The notes beneath the pieces were generated by a model. That model made no database searches and was not told the DNA's origin. It worked only from the letters and a program-made list of their open reading frames with translations. A stretch of DNA of 64,000 nucleotides from Frigoribacterium faeni (GTDB taxonomy: Bacteria > Actinomycetota > Actinomycetes > Actinomycetales > Microbacteriaceae). The position numbers were made by a program, and so were the translations under genes. How positions within the stretch are numbered: the first letter of the stretch is position 1; every line of letters starts with the position of its first letter. Below, piece after piece: positions 41,690 to 51,790 of the stretch. Location: assembly GCF_007988805.1 (NCBI RefSeq), contig NZ_BJUV01000001.1:179357-243356 (forward strand), written 5' to 3'.

Positions 41690-44053
41690 TTACGCGGTCG
41701 ACTCCGAATGCGCGCCGGGCGGGCCCACGAGCGACCGCGGCGCCAGCGTCGCGGTCAGCCGTCGCGCCGGCCCCGCCGCCGCGCGGAGCCCGCGCAGCAC
41801 CACGGCCGCATCCCGCTGCGCCGACGCGTCGGCCGCGGCGCCGCCGAACCGCTCGCGCTGCAGGGAGGCGACCAGACGGCCCAGGGCGACCCGCGCCTCC
41901 TCGGCGATCGGATCGGCGCCTCCCGGTCGGACGTCGCCCGTCTCTCCGGGCCGTGGTCCGCCGAGGTGCCCGGCGAGCAGATCGGCGGCGCCGACGGGCG
42001 TGGCGCCCGGCGGGACGCGGACGCCGAGGTCGGCGGCCGTGTCGAGGACCTCGCGCCAGGCCTCGAGGGCGATGTCGGGAGGCGAGGCGTTCAGCCGACG
42101 TCGACGGCGCCCCGAGCGCAGACCCGAGGGCACCACGAGCACGATCACCAGGAGCGCCAGGGCCACGAGACCCCCGAGGGCGAGGCCCCGGCCCGACGAG
42201 CCGGACGCCGGACCGGCCGCCGAGGCGTCGGACGGGTCGCCCGTGGGCGTCGCCGACGGCGTCGACGACTCGGGGGCGTCGCTCGCGGACGCGCTCGGCG
42301 TGGCGCCGTCGCTCGCCGACGGCGCGGCGCTCGGTTCCACCCCGGTCTGCTGGAGGTAGGACTGCGGGGCTCCGAGGCCCACCGTCGGCTCGAAGGGCAC
42401 CCAGCCGAGTCCCTCGAAGTAGAGCTCGGGCCAGGTGTGCAGATCGTCGCTGCTGACCTGCCGCTGCCGGTCGTCTCCGAAGCCGGTGAGCTCACCGGGC
42501 AGGAACCCGACCGCCACGCGGGAGGGGATGCCCAGCGTCCGCGCCATGACGGCCATCGACGAGGCGAAGTGGACGCAGTAGCCGCTGCGCACCTCGAGGA
42601 ACGTCTGCACCATGTCGAGCCCGCTGCCGTCGTAGCCCTGCTCGACCGGGGTGTCCTCCGAGTAGGTGAAGTCGCCGTCGCGGAAGAAGTCCTGCAGCTC
42701 GACGGCCGCGTCGAACATGTTCGGGGCGTCGGCGGTGACCTCGGCGGCGAGATCGGACACGCTCGCGGGCACGCCGTCGACCGCGAGGTAGTCCGCCATC
42801 TCGGCGCCGTCGCCGGCGAGCGAGGCGACGACCTGCTCGGGGCTCGGGTCGACGGGGGCGCTCTCGACGCTGTACTCCAGACCCTGGGTGCCCTCGGTCG
42901 TGCTGCGCACGGTGACGCCGGACTCGTCGACGGCCTGCCACCCGCGGTCGAGACCGACGACGCTCGTGGCCGGCACGGGGACGGGGAGGTACGGACTGCG
43001 CAGCGCTCCGATGGTCACGTCGGTCGTCACGGAGCGCCGGTCGGTGGTCTCGGCCACGCCGGGTGCCGCCGGCAGCTCGTCGAGGGCGATGGAGGGGTCG
43101 GGCTCGGCGTCGACCGGGCTCCAGGTCCGACCCGAGAAGTCGACGAGGTCCACGAGCTTGAGGTAGTCGCCGTCGGAGTCGGTGGAGCGGTACGTCAGCA
43201 CGGTGACGGGAGCACCGCGGCGGAGGTCGTCGCCGAGGTCGACGATCGGGTTGACCCCGGTCGCGAGCCCCAGCCCGGATCCGCCCGAGCCGCTGAGCGG
43301 CGCGACGCCCGCGATCGGCACCGTCGCCGTGAGCAGCCCCGCGACCGCGATGGCGGCGAGCCCGCCCACGAGCGCCCCCCTGGTGGGACGCCGCCCCGTC
43401 GCGAGGCCGAGCAGGGCGACGAACCAGACCGTCGCGAGCACGACGAACGGCCAGCTCGTCGTGACCCCGGGCACGAAGGCGGGCACCGCGACGACGACGA
43501 CGGCGACCACGCTCGAGAAGGTCGGGAGCTGACCGATCGACGAGACCAGGTCGATGAGCACGGACGCGAGCAGCACCGAGCCGAGAACGGTCGCCAGGAT
43601 GCCGTCGGTGACCTCGATCGGCGCCGACTCTCCGACGATCGCCGTCCCGGCCTGATCGGCCAGATCACGGATCCGTTGGACCGTCGCGGGCGTCGGGACG
43701 ATCCCCAGCACGGCGGTGCCGCCCGAGAGGAACGCCGTCGTCACGGCGAGCCCCGAGATCGTGCCCGCGAGCCAGCCGAGCCAGGCCGGGGCCCGGAGCG
43801 CCCGGACGGCCAGGGAGACCCCGAGCACGACTCCCGAGACGAGCGCGGCGGCGAACCACCATCCGACCCCGGCGAAGAGGGGGTGCAGGCTCGCCAGCGC
43901 GGTGACGAACACGAGCCAGACGAGCACCGTCGTCAGCCACGATGCGACCCCGACCGGCCGCGGGCCGAACCAGCCCTCGCGGGCGCGCCCGCGAGCGGCG
44001 GAGGGCAGGGCGCCTGCCGTCGCGGTCGCACCCGTCGACGTCTGCTCAGCCAT
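41690..44053 (-). CDS. Transglutaminase-domain membrane protein (TgpA-like)
   Basis: 787 aa. Start: ATG at 44053, overlapping the DUF58 stop by 8 nt. Six or more N-terminal membrane helices (to about residue 215) are followed by a large extracytoplasmic region. That region carries a transglutaminase-like domain with the catalytic Cys (GYCVHFASSMAVMARTLGIP), His (DLHTWPELYFEGLGWV) and Asp/Glu region PFEPTVGLG. A Ser/Pro/Asp-rich linker, one more helix and a cytoplasmic tail follow. Third gene of a MoxR-DUF58-transglutaminase cluster, common in Actinobacteria; cell-envelope protein processing is suspected, but the substrate is unknown. Confidence 0.88.
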   Translation of the reverse strand: MAEQTSTGATATAGALPSAARGRAREGWFGPRPVGVASWLTTVLVWLVFVTALASLHPLFAGVGWWFAAALVSGVVLGVSLAVRALRAPAWLGWLAGTISGLAVTTAFLSGGTAVLGIVPTPATVQRIRDLADQAGTAIVGESAPIEVTDGILATVLGSVLLASVLIDLVSSIGQLPTFSSVVAVVVVAVPAFVPGVTTSWPFVVLATVWFVALLGLATGRRPTRGALVGGLAAIAVAGLLTATVPIAGVAPLSGSGGSGLGLATGVNPIVDLGDDLRRGAPVTVLTYRSTDSDGDYLKLVDLVDFSGRTWSPVDAEPDPSIALDELPAAPGVAETTDRRSVTTDVTIGALRSPYLPVPVPATSVVGLDRGWQAVDESGVTVRSTTEGTQGLEYSVESAPVDPSPEQVVASLAGDGAEMADYLAVDGVPASVSDLAAEVTADAPNMFDAAVELQDFFRDGDFTYSEDTPVEQGYDGSGLDMVQTFLEVRSGYCVHFASSMAVMARTLGIPSRVAVGFLPGELTGFGDDRQRQVSSDDLHTWPELYFEGLGWVPFEPTVGLGAPQSYLQQTGVEPSAAPSASDGATPSASASDAPESSTPSATPTGDPSDASAAGPASGSSGRGLALGGLVALALLVIVLVVPSGLRSGRRRRRLNASPPDIALEAWREVLDTAADLGVRVPPGATPVGAADLLAGHLGGPRPGETGDVRPGGADPIAEEARVALGRLVASLQRERFGGAAADASAQRDAAVVLRGLRAAAGPARRLTATLAPRSLVGPPGAHSESTA

Positions 44054-45377
44054 CGAGGAGTCCCGCCGCGAGGACGACGTCGGCCACCGGCTCGGCGGAC
44101 GAGGCGGCGACGACCCGCCACCCCGCGTCGCGGAGCGCGGTCTCGACCTCGTCCGGTGCGAGCAGCCGGTCGGCGCCGGAGCGGTCGGAGACGGCGGGCG
44201 CCGGGGTCTCACGGAACCCGAGGGTGGGCGAGACCACCAGCGCCACGGCCGACGACCCGACGCCGCGCGACCGTCCGAGCGCCTCGATCTCCCGCATGCG
44301 GAGGCTCGAGACGACGGCCACCACGGGTTCGCGAGCGGCGGGTGGCGGCGACATCCGGTCGAGGGGTTCGTCGAGCCGGACGTCGGCGAGCACGTCGAGG
44401 TACGCCGCGGTCGAGTCGGGGTCGTGCCGGGCGACGAGGTCGCCCTGCGGCGTGGTCAGCTGCGTCACCGATCCGGCGTGGCCGAACTCGACGCCCAGGG
44501 TCGCCACGACCGAGACGGCCCACTCGAAGGCGTCGCTCGTCGACGCCGCGGCGCCCGCCCCCGGCCTCGCGTCCGACCAGCCCTCCCCCGCGATCGACAG
44601 CACGATCCGGGCGCTCGGCAGGCCGTGCTGCTCCTCCTGGCGGACCATGAGCTCGTCGTGCCGGGCCGAGGCCTTCCAGTGCACGCGCCTCATCGGGTCG
44701 CCCCGACGGTACTCACGCGTCACCGGATCGTCCTCCCCGCCGGCGAGACTGTGCTCGCGCTGCCGACGAGCGCCGTCGCCGAGTGAGCGGGACTCCCGGG
44801 CGACGCCGAGGTCGAGGACGTCGGGGACGACGACGAACTCGGCCGTGCCCGGTGCGACGACCCGACGACGCGCCACGCCGAACGACTCGACGAGATCGAC
44901 GTGCAGCGGTCCGATCCGGTGACGTCCGCGGGGCAGGGCGCCGTGCCGGAAGACCGCCGAGGAGGCGCGCCCCGTCACGAGCGCGACGGGCACCGACTCC
45001 GAGGCTCGCGTCCGGCGCCACGGCAGCTCGTCCCGGAGGCCGACGCGCCCCGCCGATCCCTCGCGGGCCGTCACCGACACGGTCTCGACGACGGTCCAGC
45101 CGGCCATGCCGCGGTCGGGCGAGAACCGCCGCGCGACGGACAGACGCGGCCGTCGGACGAGCAGCGAGATCAGCACCGCCACGACGAGCACGACGAGCGT
45201 CGTGCCGACGAAGACGAGCGGGGGCGACGGGACCACGGCGCCGGCGGCGACGAGGAGCCCGCCCGCGACGAGCACGCCGTAGCCCCGTGGCGTCGGACGG
45301 GGGGCCCCGCCGCGGGCGCCGGCACGAGGCGCCGGGGCGGCCGGCGCCGCGGAGGCGGGACCATCCGCCGTGGACAC
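44046..45377 (-). CDS. DUF58 domain membrane protein
   Basis: 443 aa from the GTG at 45377. A Pro/Ala-rich N-terminus is followed by two adjacent membrane helices (about residues 33-75, YGVLVAGGLLVAAGAVVPS). After these come a beta-rich region and the DUF58 signature with DDPVTREYRRGDPMRRVHWK. DUF58 proteins partner MoxR AAA+ ATPases and often contain a von Willebrand A-like fold. It starts 17 nt after moxR and overlaps the transglutaminase gene. Confidence 0.88.
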   Translation of the reverse strand: MSTADGPASAAPAAPAPRAGARGGAPRPTPRGYGVLVAGGLLVAAGAVVPSPPLVFVGTTLVVLVVAVLISLLVRRPRLSVARRFSPDRGMAGWTVVETVSVTAREGSAGRVGLRDELPWRRTRASESVPVALVTGRASSAVFRHGALPRGRHRIGPLHVDLVESFGVARRRVVAPGTAEFVVVPDVLDLGVARESRSLGDGARRQREHSLAGGEDDPVTREYRRGDPMRRVHWKASARHDELMVRQEEQHGLPSARIVLSIAGEGWSDARPGAGAAASTSDAFEWAVSVVATLGVEFGHAGSVTQLTTPQGDLVARHDPDSTAAYLDVLADVRLDEPLDRMSPPPAAREPVVAVVSSLRMREIEALGRSRGVGSSAVALVVSPTLGFRETPAPAVSDRSGADRLLAPDEVETALRDAGWRVVAASSAEPVADVVLAAGLLDG

Positions 45378-45394
45378 GCCTCGACCCGCCACGA

Positions 45395-46408
45395 TCAGCC
45401 GGCGTCGCCGAGGGGCACGGGCGTCGACCCGACCACGTCCGCCACCACGTCGTACGCCGCGGACACGGCGCCGGCCCCGGCCCGGCCGGCGAGGATGATC
45501 CGGTGGCCGAGCACCGGACCGCTCATCGCGTCGATGTCGTCGGGCACCACGAACTCGCGCCCGTTCAGCGCGGCCCATGACTTCGCGGCTCGCATCAGCT
45601 GCAGGGTCGCGCGCGGGCTCGCCCCGAGCCGCACGTCCGGGTGCACGCGGGTGGCCTGGACGAGCGCGACCGCGTAGCGTTCGACGGCCTCGGCCGTGTA
45701 GACGGCACGGACCGCCGCGATCATGCGGGTCAGCTCGGTCAGCGACACGAGCGGACGGAGCACGTCGAGCGGGCTGACGCGCTCCCGCTGCTGCACCATG
45801 CGCAGCTCGCTCGCGGCGTCGGGGTAGCCGAGCGAGATCCGGGCCATGAAGCGGTCGCGCTGCGCCTCGGGCAACGAGTAGGTGCCCTCCATCTCGACCG
45901 GGTTCTGCGTGGCCACCACCAGGAAGGGGTCCGGCAGCGGGTGGGTGATGCCGTCGACCGTGACCTGCCGCTCCTCCAGGCTCTCGAGGAGGGCCGACTG
46001 GGTCTTCGGCGACGCGCGGTTGATCTCGTCGCCGATGACGACGTTCGCGAAGACCGGGCCGGGCTTGAACTCGAAGCCGCCCGACGGGCGGTCGAAGACC
46101 GAGACGCCCGTGATGTCGCTCGGCAGGAGGTCGGGGGTGAACTGGATGCGGGTCACGGTCGCGTCGACGGCCTTCGCCAGAGCGCGCGCGAGCTGGGTCT
46201 TGCCGACGCCGGGGACGTCCTCGATGAGCAGGTGCCCCTCGGCCAGCAGCACCGTGAGCGCCGTGCTGATGGCGCCGTCCTTCCCGTCGATCACCGTGCC
46301 GACCGCGTCGAGGATGCTGCGTGCGCGGCGCTGCACCTCGTCGAGCGGCATGAGCCCGTCGGCGAGGGAGGCGTCGGTCCGGTCGACGGGACGGCTGGTG
46401 GTGGTCAT
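45395..46408 (-). CDS. MoxR-type AAA+ ATPase
   Basis: A 337-aa MoxR-family chaperone-like ATPase. Walker A EDVPGVGKTQLARAL, Walker B NVVIGDEINRASPKTQSALLE, and sensor 1 PFLVVATQNPVEMEGTYSLPEAQ are all intact, with the family-typical lid domain. MoxR proteins assemble or activate partner complexes, here probably the DUF58 and transglutaminase proteins encoded downstream. Confidence 0.94.
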   Translation of the reverse strand: MTTTSRPVDRTDASLADGLMPLDEVQRRARSILDAVGTVIDGKDGAISTALTVLLAEGHLLIEDVPGVGKTQLARALAKAVDATVTRIQFTPDLLPSDITGVSVFDRPSGGFEFKPGPVFANVVIGDEINRASPKTQSALLESLEERQVTVDGITHPLPDPFLVVATQNPVEMEGTYSLPEAQRDRFMARISLGYPDAASELRMVQQRERVSPLDVLRPLVSLTELTRMIAAVRAVYTAEAVERYAVALVQATRVHPDVRLGASPRATLQLMRAAKSWAALNGREFVVPDDIDAMSGPVLGHRIILAGRAGAGAVSAAYDVVADVVGSTPVPLGDAG

Positions 46409-46531
46409 CGGGATGCTTTCTGACGAGTCGGATCGGTCGGGCGGTGCATCGTGTGCTGTTCGGAGCGGAGGTGCGCTCGGGTCGGTCCTCGGACGTCGTG
46501 ACGCGGGGATCGTGCGGCCGGAGCCGCGCCC

Positions 46532-47014
46532 TCAGGTCGTCGACAGGTACTCGGCGACCACGCGCGGGACGTACGGCGCGACGTCGCCGCCGAGACCGGC
46601 GACCTGACGCACGAGCGAGCTCGACACGTGGGCGTGCGCGGGGTCCGGAAGCAGGAACACCGTCTCCACGCCGGCGAGACTGCGGTTCATGATCGCCATC
46701 GGGGTCTCGTACGCCACGTCGACCTGCGAGCGGATGCCCTTGACGAGCACGCTGGCGCCCACGTCGGTGCAGTAGTCGACGAGGAGTCCCATGCTCCAGC
46801 TGTGCACGCTGACCCTCTCGGGCAGGCCCGCGTCGCGCAGCGACGCGGTCAGCAGCGAGACCCGCTGGGCCAGGGGCAGCAACGCCGACTTGTCGGGGTT
46901 GTGGACCACGAGCACGTGGACCTCGTCGAAGATGTTGGCGGCACGCGCGATCACATCGATGTGACCGAGGGTGACCGGGTCGAACGACCCCGGGACGACG
47001 GCGATCCTGCTCAT
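46532..47014 (-). CDS. coaD: Phosphopantetheine adenylyltransferase
   Basis: A 160-aa nucleotidyltransferase catalysing the fourth step of coenzyme A synthesis. Signature motifs: [14 protein letters not shown] (contains the T/HxGH nucleotide site), [13 protein letters not shown], and [15 protein letters not shown]. It lies 60 bp after recG, as in many Actinobacteria. Confidence 0.97.
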   Translation of the reverse strand: MSRIAVVPGSFDPVTLGHIDVIARAANIFDEVHVLVVHNPDKSALLPLAQRVSLLTASLRDAGLPERVSVHSWSMGLLVDYCTDVGASVLVKGIRSQVDVAYETPMAIMNRSLAGVETVFLLPDPAHAHVSSSLVRQVAGLGGDVAPYVPRVVAEYLSTT

Positions 47015-47074
47015 GTCGACACAGTAGTCCGTGCGCCCCGGGGGTTGACCGAGCGCCGCCCGTGACGGCGACCG

Positions 47075-49303
47075 TCAGTTCTTGCCCATCGCCTCGCGAC
47101 CGCGATCGTCGAGACGGCGGGCGATCGCGGCGGCCAGCGCCGGGTGCTCGGCCAGACGGGGATCGGCGTCGAGCACCTCGGCCGCATGCTCGCGGGCCAG
47201 CCCGATGAGGTCGCCGTCGCGCGCCACCCTCAGCAGACGGAGCGACGAGCGCCCGCCGGACTGGAGGTTCCCGAGCACGTCGCCCTCGCGGCGGAGGTCG
47301 AGGTCGACCTGCGCCAGCTCGAATCCGTCGAGCGTCGAGGCCACGGCGTCGACCCGCTCGCGGGCGACCGTCTCGAGCTCGGCATGGGTCACGAGGAGGC
47401 ACAGACCCGGGTGCCCGCCGCGCCCGACGCGCCCGCGCAGCTGGTGCAGCTGCGACACGCCGAACCGGTCGGCGTCGAGCACGACCATGGTCGAGGCGTT
47501 GGGCACGTCGACGCCCACCTCGATGACCGTGGTGGCGATGAGCATGTCGATCCGGCCGGCCGCGAAGCGGCGCATGACGTCGTCCTTCTCGTCGGAGCTC
47601 ATCCGCCCGTGCAGGGGCTCGATCCGCAGACCGGCGAGCACGGGGAGGGTCGCCGTCGACGCGAGGACGCCCTCGACGCTCGCCCGCTCGGGGGCGGGCG
47701 CGGTGCCGTCGCCCTCGGCGTCGCCCTCGCCGGGTGCCGCGTCGGGGACCTCGTCGCCCGGCTCGGTCGTGGCGGCGTCGATCGCCGGGCAGACGACGAA
47801 GACCTGCCGCCCCTTCGCGATCTCCTCCGCCGAACGCTGCCAGATGCGACCGGCCCAGCCGGGGTGGTCGGCCAGCGGGACGACGAACGACTCGATCGGC
47901 TGACGACCCTTCGGCAGCTCGGCGATGGTCGAGATGTCGAGGTCGCCGAAGACGGTCATGGCTACGGTGCGCGGGATCGGCGTGGCCGTGAGCACCAGCA
48001 CGTGGGGCGGGGTCGCGCCCTTCCTGCGCAGCGCCTCGCGCTGGTCGACGCCGAACCGGTGCTGCTCGTCGACGACGACGAGTCCGAGGTCGAAGAACTC
48101 GACCGTCTCGCTGATGAGGGCGTGCGTGCCGACCACGATGTGCGCCTGCCCGCTGACGATCGACAGCAGGGCCTTCCTGCGCTGGGCGACGGTCATCTGC
48201 CCGGTGAGCAGGGTGGGCCGCAGCCGGGCGGCCAGGTCGGGACCGAGGGTCGCCGTGATCGACCGCAGATGCTGGGCCGCCAGCACCTCGGTGGGGGCGA
48301 GCAGGGCGGACTGGCCGCCGCTCTCGGCCACGGCGAGCATCGCCCGCAGGGCGACGAGGGTCTTCCCCGACCCGACCTCGCCCTGCACGAGGCGGTTCAT
48401 GGGCACCTCGGCCTCGAGGTCGCGGGTGATCTCGTCGCCGACGAGCCTCTGGTCGCCGGTGCGTTCGAAGGGCAGGGCCGCGTCGAACCCGGCGAGCAGG
48501 GCGCCCCCGCGCCGGGGGGTGGCCGCCGAGCGTCGGACCAGCGCTCGCTGCTGCAGCAGGGCGCTCTGCAGCACGAAGGCCTCGTCGAACCGCAGCGTGT
48601 CGCGGGCCGTGAGGTGGTCGCGGTCGGTCTCGGGGCGGTGGATGCGCTCGTACGCCTCGGCCACGGGCATCAGGTCGAGCTCGGACCGGACCGATCGGGG
48701 GACGGCGTCGTCGATCGGGGGCAGCGAGTCGAGCAGCACCTCGACCGACTTCTGCACCTGCCAGGAGGCCACCGAGGCGCTGGCCGGGTAGATCGGGATC
48801 GGCTGCTTGGCCCACTTCTGGGCCTGCTGGTCGCCGACCCCCGCCACGGCCTCGTGCGAGGCGTCGAAGAGCTCGTAGTCGGGATGGGCCAGCTGCCGGA
48901 GACCCCGGTAGTCGCCGACCTTGCCGGCGAAGATGCCGCGCGCGCCGGGGACGAGGTCCTTGGCCCGCCAGGCCTGGTTGAAGAACGTGAGGGTGAGGAT
49001 GCCCTGGCCGTCGCCGATGCGCACCTCGAGGATCGACCCCCGGCGAGCGCGCATGGTCCGTTCGCGGACGTCGAGCACCTGGGCGACGATCGTGACGGAC
49101 TCGCCGAGGGGCAGTTGGTCGAGCGCCGTGAGCTCGCCGCGGCGGGCGTACCGCCGGGGGAAGTGCGTCAGTAGGTCGCCGACCGTGCGCAGCCCGAAGG
49201 CCTTCTGCAGCGCCGTGGCGGTGCGCCCGCCGAGGGCACCGGCGAGGGACGCGTCGAGGGGTGAGTCGGGCACGGACACCACGCTACTGCCCGCCCCCGA
49301 CAC
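47075..49303 (-). CDS. recG: ATP-dependent DNA helicase RecG
   Basis: A 742-aa RecG that reverses and remodels stalled forks. The N-terminal wedge domain has LLTHFPRRYARRG; the helicase core has GEVGSGKTLVALRAML (motif I), VVDEQHRFGVDQR (motif II, DEQH), LVLTATPIPRTVAM, and LLIATTVIEVGVDVPNA. An acidic linker of about 40 residues interrupts the core between motifs III and IV, as in other actinobacterial RecG proteins. The GTG start at 49303 lacks a clear Shine-Dalgarno; another GTG eight codons later is possible. It follows the acyl-CoA dehydrogenase gene by 11 nt. Confidence 0.95.
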   Translation of the reverse strand: MSGAGSSVVSVPDSPLDASLAGALGGRTATALQKAFGLRTVGDLLTHFPRRYARRGELTALDQLPLGESVTIVAQVLDVRERTMRARRGSILEVRIGDGQGILTLTFFNQAWRAKDLVPGARGIFAGKVGDYRGLRQLAHPDYELFDASHEAVAGVGDQQAQKWAKQPIPIYPASASVASWQVQKSVEVLLDSLPPIDDAVPRSVRSELDLMPVAEAYERIHRPETDRDHLTARDTLRFDEAFVLQSALLQQRALVRRSAATPRRGGALLAGFDAALPFERTGDQRLVGDEITRDLEAEVPMNRLVQGEVGSGKTLVALRAMLAVAESGGQSALLAPTEVLAAQHLRSITATLGPDLAARLRPTLLTGQMTVAQRRKALLSIVSGQAHIVVGTHALISETVEFFDLGLVVVDEQHRFGVDQREALRRKGATPPHVLVLTATPIPRTVAMTVFGDLDISTIAELPKGRQPIESFVVPLADHPGWAGRIWQRSAEEIAKGRQVFVVCPAIDAATTEPGDEVPDAAPGEGDAEGDGTAPAPERASVEGVLASTATLPVLAGLRIEPLHGRMSSDEKDDVMRRFAAGRIDMLIATTVIEVGVDVPNASTMVVLDADRFGVSQLHQLRGRVGRGGHPGLCLLVTHAELETVARERVDAVASTLDGFELAQVDLDLRREGDVLGNLQSGGRSSLRLLRVARDGDLIGLAREHAAEVLDADPRLAEHPALAAAIARRLDDRGREAMGKN

Positions 49304-49314
49304 GCCACGGCCGG

Positions 49315-51021
49315 TCAGAGCGAGAAGGAGTAGCCCCCGGAGGCGCGGGTCGCCGCGGCGAGCGCCGTCACGTGCCGGTCGTCGTTGACCTCGAGCGCCC
49401 TCAGCCGTCGCCCGACCTCGCGTGCGGACTGCTCGCAGAACCCGACGGCCACGCGACGCTCGGCGTCGGAGTCGGCCCGTGCCTCCTGGAGGGCCGTCGA
49501 GGCGCGGGAGAGCACGGCCGTCTGCGCGTAGATGCCGCTGGCCGCGTCGGCGAGGCGCTTCTGGACGAGCTGCTGCTCCTGCACCTTCCTGCCGTGCTTC
49601 CGCAGCGCCCCCTCGGCCCGCTCACGCAGGCGCGAGACCTGCTCGCCGACCTGGGCGGCCTGCTTCGCGAGCGCGGGGTGGACGCCGACGGGACGCTCGG
49701 GCCTGATGCGGCGCTGCACGCGGCCGGCGACGTACGGGGCCAGGACGCCGAGAGCCCGCCCCGGGTCCCCGATCCTCAGCGATGCCACGTCGGGCAGCTC
49801 CTCGCTCAGCGTCTTGAGGCCGTTGAGGGCGACGAACGCCCGGAGGACGTCGTTGGCCCCCTCGAAGATCGGGAAGATGCGGAAGTCGCGCAGGGCCTTC
49901 GACAGCGGGTGCCCCTCCATGTACGCCTCGCCGCCGTGCAGCTGCACGGCCCGGTTGAGCGCATACCACCCCGTGTCGCTCGCCGCGACCTTGGTCATGG
50001 CGGACTCGAGCGCGAAGTCGGTGTCGCCGCGGTCGACGAGACCCGTGGTCAGGTACGACATCGACTCGATCCCGTAGATCTGCCGGGTCATCCACGCGAG
50101 CTTGTCGCCGACCATCTCGAAGTCGGCGAGCGGCCTGCCGAACTGGTGTCGCGCCTCCGTGTGCTCGAGGCTCAGCTCGAGGAACCTCTTCATGCCGCCG
50201 GCGATGGCCGTCCCCATCGACATGCGACCGTTGTTGAGCGTGTTCACGGCGATCCGGAAGCCGTCGCCCGGCTCGCCGAGCAGGTTCTCGGCGGGCACGC
50301 GGACGTCGTTGAAGTGCACACGCTGCAGGTGATTGGCCTTCAGACCGTGCGTCTCGAAGCGCGGTCCGGTGCTCAGCCCCGCCATGCCCTTCTCGACGAT
50401 CAGGGCGACGTGCCCGAGGTCGCTCTGCGCGAAGACCGTCAGGACGTCCTTGTCGCCGTTGCCGATCCAGCGCTTCTCGCCGTTCAGGATCCAGCTGCCG
50501 TCGCTCTGCCGCTCGGCCCGGGTCTCGAGCGCGTAGGCGTCGCTGCCCACGTTCGGCTCGGTGAGGACGAACGCCGCGAGCTTGCGACCGCTCGCGAGGT
50601 CCGGCAGCCACCGGGCCTTCTGATCGTCGGTGCCGTACAGGTGCAGGGGCTTCGTGCCGATCGACTGGTGGACCCCCATGACGGTGGCCAGGGTGCCGTC
50701 GACCCGGCCGAACTCCTCGTAGACGCGGCAGTAGGCGCTCTGACCGAGACCCAGGCCGCCGTACTCCTCGGAGACGAAGAGCCCCATCAGCCCCCGCTCG
50801 CCGAGCTCGCGGATCGTGTCGTCGCCGATCCACCCCTCGCGTTCGGCCTTCAGCGGGTCGTAGCCGGCGAGGACCTCCCGGGCTGACGCGGACACCGTCT
50901 CGACCCGCGCCTTCTCGGCGGCGGTCATCCCCGGGTACGGCAGCACGAGCTCGGAGGCGATCCGCCCCGCGAACAGCGACTTGGTGAACGAGGGCCTCAC
51001 GGTGCGATCGACGCTGGTCAT
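49315..51021 (-). CDS. Acyl-CoA dehydrogenase
   Basis: A 568-aa FAD-dependent acyl-CoA dehydrogenase from the ATG at 51021 (MTSVDRTVRPSFTKSLFAG). Conserved parts: EEYGGLGLGQSAYCRVYEE, FVLTEPNVGSDAYALETRA, GEKRWIGNGDKDVLTVFAQ, and the C-terminal VQLHGGEAYMEGHPLSKAL / PIFEGANDVLRAFVAL with the catalytic Glu. It carries an extra C-terminal helical extension of about 170 residues, as in very-long-chain type enzymes. The substrate chain is not determinable. It appears co-transcribed with recG. Confidence 0.93.
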   Translation of the reverse strand: MTSVDRTVRPSFTKSLFAGRIASELVLPYPGMTAAEKARVETVSASAREVLAGYDPLKAEREGWIGDDTIRELGERGLMGLFVSEEYGGLGLGQSAYCRVYEEFGRVDGTLATVMGVHQSIGTKPLHLYGTDDQKARWLPDLASGRKLAAFVLTEPNVGSDAYALETRAERQSDGSWILNGEKRWIGNGDKDVLTVFAQSDLGHVALIVEKGMAGLSTGPRFETHGLKANHLQRVHFNDVRVPAENLLGEPGDGFRIAVNTLNNGRMSMGTAIAGGMKRFLELSLEHTEARHQFGRPLADFEMVGDKLAWMTRQIYGIESMSYLTTGLVDRGDTDFALESAMTKVAASDTGWYALNRAVQLHGGEAYMEGHPLSKALRDFRIFPIFEGANDVLRAFVALNGLKTLSEELPDVASLRIGDPGRALGVLAPYVAGRVQRRIRPERPVGVHPALAKQAAQVGEQVSRLRERAEGALRKHGRKVQEQQLVQKRLADAASGIYAQTAVLSRASTALQEARADSDAERRVAVGFCEQSAREVGRRLRALEVNDDRHVTALAAATRASGGYSFSL

Positions 51022-51178
51022 GGGACCGATCGTGCCGGGGCCGGGCGGACGGGCCAAACCCGTTGTGCGAGTCCGACGAACCGGCGGCGGTCGAGCGGTC
51101 GTCGCGTTGTCGGGATGCTCGAAGCCGGGTCGCCCCGACCGGCTGCTCGGCTCCCGACGACCTGGCATGGTTGACCCC

Positions 51179-51754
51179 ATGTCCCGCATCATCTCCGGCT
51201 TCGCCGACAACCTCTCGCTCGTCGTCCCCAAGGTCGGCACGAGGCCGACGAGCGACCGGGTGCGCGAGGCCCTGTTCTCGTCGCTCGACGCGCGCGACGA
51301 GATCCGCGGCCGCCGCGTGCTCGACCTCTACGCCGGCACCGGAGGGCTGGGTCTCGAGGCGGCGTCGCGCGGCGCGGCCTCGGTGGTGCTCGTCGAGAAG
51401 GCCCCGGCGGCGGCGAAGGTCCTCCGCCGCAACGCCGACTCGGTGCTGTCGCGGGCGCCGAAGCCGCCCCGCGGGACGCCGCCTCGGGTCGACGTCGTCG
51501 CGCAGCCGGTGCGCTCCTTCCTGACCGGCAGCGGCGCGCTCGTCGACCTCGTCTTCTTCGACCCGCCCTACGAGCTGTCCGCCGCCGACCTCGCCGACGA
51601 CCTCACGGCCCTGCTGCCGCTGCTCGACGACGAGGCCCTGGTGGTGGTCGAGCGGGCCTCCCGCGACGGCGAACCCGTCTGGCCCGCGGGTCTGACCCTC
51701 GACGTCAAGAAGCAGTACGGCGACACCACGGTCTGGTTCGCGCTCCGCGACTGA
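51179..51754 (+). CDS. rsmD: 16S rRNA (guanine966-N2)-methyltransferase
   Basis: A 191-aa RsmD-type methyltransferase. N-terminal MSRIISGFADNLSLVVPKVG and RPTSDRVREALFSSL, SAM-binding VLDLYAGTGGLGLEAASRG, and catalytic VFFDPPYEL are all present. The start at 51179 fits the family; upstream in-frame codons are excluded because they cover the divergent acyl-CoA dehydrogenase start. It is convergent with thiL across a hairpin. Confidence 0.95.
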   Translation: MSRIISGFADNLSLVVPKVGTRPTSDRVREALFSSLDARDEIRGRRVLDLYAGTGGLGLEAASRGAASVVLVEKAPAAAKVLRRNADSVLSRAPKPPRGTPPRVDVVAQPVRSFLTGSGALVDLVFFDPPYELSAADLADDLTALLPLLDDEALVVVERASRDGEPVWPAGLTLDVKKQYGDTTVWFALRD

Positions 51755-51760
51755 CGGACG

Positions 51761-51786
51761 CCGGCCCCGAGGAGGCACGGGGCCGG
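51761..51786. terminator. Terminator between rsmD and thiL
   Basis: CCGGCCCCG (51761-51769) pairs with CGGGGCCGG (51778-51786); the loop AGGAGGCA is part of a variant copy of the dispersed motif. It lies between convergent genes. Confidence 0.78.
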
Positions 51787-51790
51787 GTGG

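Noticed and set aside
44046..48815. Long minus-strand frame extending the DUF58 gene upstream across moxR, coaD and recG
   Set aside because: Only the last 443 codons match DUF58; the rest is out of frame with three well-recognised genes.
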